A stretch of 22,770 nucleotides of DNA from a virus, in the IMG/VR virus record IMGVR_UViG_3300027760_000086, positions 1 through 22,770 of that record, one strand, 5' to 3'. The position numbers and the translations under genes are program-made. A model generated the notes under the pieces. It saw nothing but the letters and a program-made list of their open reading frames with translations, searched no databases and had not been told where the DNA came from. This document shows, in pieces, positions 21,781 through 22,770 of the stretch (its first letter is position 1; the number at the start of each line of letters is the position of its first letter).

Positions 21781-22601
21781 AAACTTTAATAAAATCAGCA
21801 TTTTTTTTACTAGCAATGACAGTGGTCAGCACCGCTCACGCATGGACTCAACGACCAGTATTACCTGTGCAGCAATGCGAACAACATAGTCCATATGGTT
21901 TTGCCTCTACAAAAAGTCAACTAACTCCAATTTGTCGTCAAGCTTATTTGAGTGCTTATGATGCAGCAGCTAAAATACCTAAGTATGTTAGTTACACATT
22001 AGAACCAAAAAATGCATTAGGTTGTGTTGAACGTACTAATGCTTTTGTAGCTGATGCCAGTGTGCCTGGCGGCCCAACACCAGATGATTATGTAGGCACG
22101 GGCTATGATAAAGGACATGCTGTTCCGGATGGCGATCTCAGTTGGGATCAACAGGTAGAATATGAAAGTTTCCTAATGACCAATATGTATCCACAGGCTG
22201 GTTCTTTGAATAGAGGCATATGGAAATTATTAGAAACTTCAGTTCGTGGATGGTCTGTGCAATTAAACAGTAGTTATACCATATATGTAGGTGCAGTATA
22301 CGACAATAACGATAAAAAAATTGGTAAAAATATTGTTGTTCCACATGGATTCTATAAAATTGTAGTTAATAACTCAACTAAAGAAGTTGCTGGATGGGCT
22401 TTCCCACATGTTCCTCCATACCCTAATTTAGGCAATGATCTTACCAAGTTCAGAATGCCTATTAGTCAAATTGAATCAGCAGCTGATGTAAAATTTGGGT
22501 TTCCTAAAGGTGCCGTAGAATTATCTCCAGGTAAAGAATGGCCAGTAAATTTTGGTCAGTTAACTACAGACAAACGTAAAAAGTGTGGTAAAGCAGATTA
22601 A
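21777..22601 (+). CDS. Secreted DNA/RNA non-specific endonuclease
   Basis: The protein has 274 residues. Residues 1-22 form a typical Sec signal peptide (K2, K6, hydrophobic core AFFLLAMTVV, AHA before the cut and W23 after it). The mature part carries the Endonuclease_NS (Serratia nuclease type) core: Y-D111-K-G-H114 in place of the usual DRGH, with H114 as general base, LMTNMYPQ, and N145 in SLNRGIWKLLE as the magnesium ligand. Four cysteines (QQCEQ, PICRQ, LGCVE, KKCGK) could form two disulphides, as expected outside the cytoplasm. Such enzymes cut DNA and RNA without sequence preference. The ATG overlaps the stop of the fibre gene, so it should be made late together with it. In a phage it may degrade DNA in the periplasm or medium, or help at lysis; a virion-bound role is also possible. 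The next gene overlaps by one base. Confidence 0.88.
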   Translation: MKTLIKSAFFLLAMTVVSTAHAWTQRPVLPVQQCEQHSPYGFASTKSQLTPICRQAYLSAYDAAAKIPKYVSYTLEPKNALGCVERTNAFVADASVPGGPTPDDYVGTGYDKGHAVPDGDLSWDQQVEYESFLMTNMYPQAGSLNRGIWKLLETSVRGWSVQLNSSYTIYVGAVYDNNDKKIGKNIVVPHGFYKIVVNNSTKEVAGWAFPHVPPYPNLGNDLTKFRMPISQIESAADVKFGFPKGAVELSPGKEWPVNFGQLTTDKRKKCGKAD

Positions 22602-22770
22602 TGGCTGAATATACTACTGACATAGGAAGAATAGCAACAGCTTTAGAAAGTATTGCTGAATCCTTAGCACATTTTCGAACAAATGGAATTAAAAATTCTT
22701 ATGAGTATCTATATACTCATTCGGCAGTTGAATCTATTCAAGCTATTGGTAGCAGTGTTCAACAAGCAAT
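22601..22770 (+). CDS. Start of an unidentified protein (3' end outside window)
   Basis: The ATG at 22601 shares one base with the nuclease stop (TAATG), and the frame stays open for 56 codons to the window edge. It reads MAEYTTDIGRIATALESIAESL, an amphipathic helix or coiled-coil start, then NSYEYLYTHSAVESIQAIGSSVQQA. No signal peptide or membrane segment is visible. The tight coupling suggests that it belongs to the same late unit as the short fibre and the nuclease. The family is not recognised from this fragment. Confidence 0.65.
   Translation, partial: MAEYTTDIGRIATALESIAESLAHFRTNGIKNSYEYLYTHSAVESIQAIGSSVQQA

Overview
The window reads as one strand of a tailed-phage genome, most likely a T4-like (myovirus-type) phage of an aquatic Gram-negative host. 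All convincing genes are on the + strand. They are tightly packed, often with 4-base ATGA stop/start overlaps. They mix virion fibre genes with phage-type DNA and nucleotide metabolism genes. Octamers resembling the T4 late promoter TATAAATA sit directly in front of the structural genes. The host is inferred only indirectly: from an Sec-type signal peptide on a secreted nuclease, and from similarity in kind to marine T4-like phages such as cyanophages and pelagiphages.

Layout. (1) 1-1167: three small unrecognised genes preceded by the tail end of a fourth. Two neighbours share an exact 36-bp repeat that encodes the same C-terminal peptide and carries the ribosome binding site and overlapping start of the next gene. 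(2) 1194-2466: an acidic helical protein with a Gly/Ala/Pro-rich tail, whose frame is broken at an A10 run; the open frame continues in another phase to 2466. (3) 2497-3213: a PD-(D/E)XK (RecB-like) nuclease, behind a consensus sigma-70 promoter so close to the ATG that the mRNA should be leaderless. (4) 3240-4865: a tail-spike-like protein with a predicted beta-helix. (5) 4921-8905: a nucleotide and redox module: class Ia ribonucleotide reductase alpha (nrdA) and beta (nrdB), glutaredoxin, and a small Sm-like protein. (6) 8991-21780: three fibre genes in series (2938, 920 and 380 residues) that share N- and C-terminal modules. The giant one carries many tandem repeats. (7) 21777-22601: a signal-peptide-bearing DNA/RNA non-specific endonuclease, then the start of an unknown gene.

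How it may work together. The nuclease, RNR and glutaredoxin genes would act early, on host DNA turnover and dNTP supply. They have sigma-70-like promoters (strong for the nuclease and glutaredoxin, weak for nrdA). The fibre genes would be made late from T4-late-like promoters. Because early genes sit directly upstream of late fibre genes, early transcription should read into them. Two fibre leaders (3212-3242 and 8919-8990) contain hairpins that would hide the ribosome binding site only in read-through RNA and not in RNA started at the late promoter. In the second leader this takes the form of three mutually exclusive hairpins, and this is the most interesting signal in the window.

Limits. 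No database search or folding program was run. Family calls rest on motifs read by eye, and promoter and RNA-structure calls are predictions. No tRNA, CRISPR array, insertion sequence, integrase or clear rho-independent terminator was seen. No stretch above 300 bases lacks a gene.
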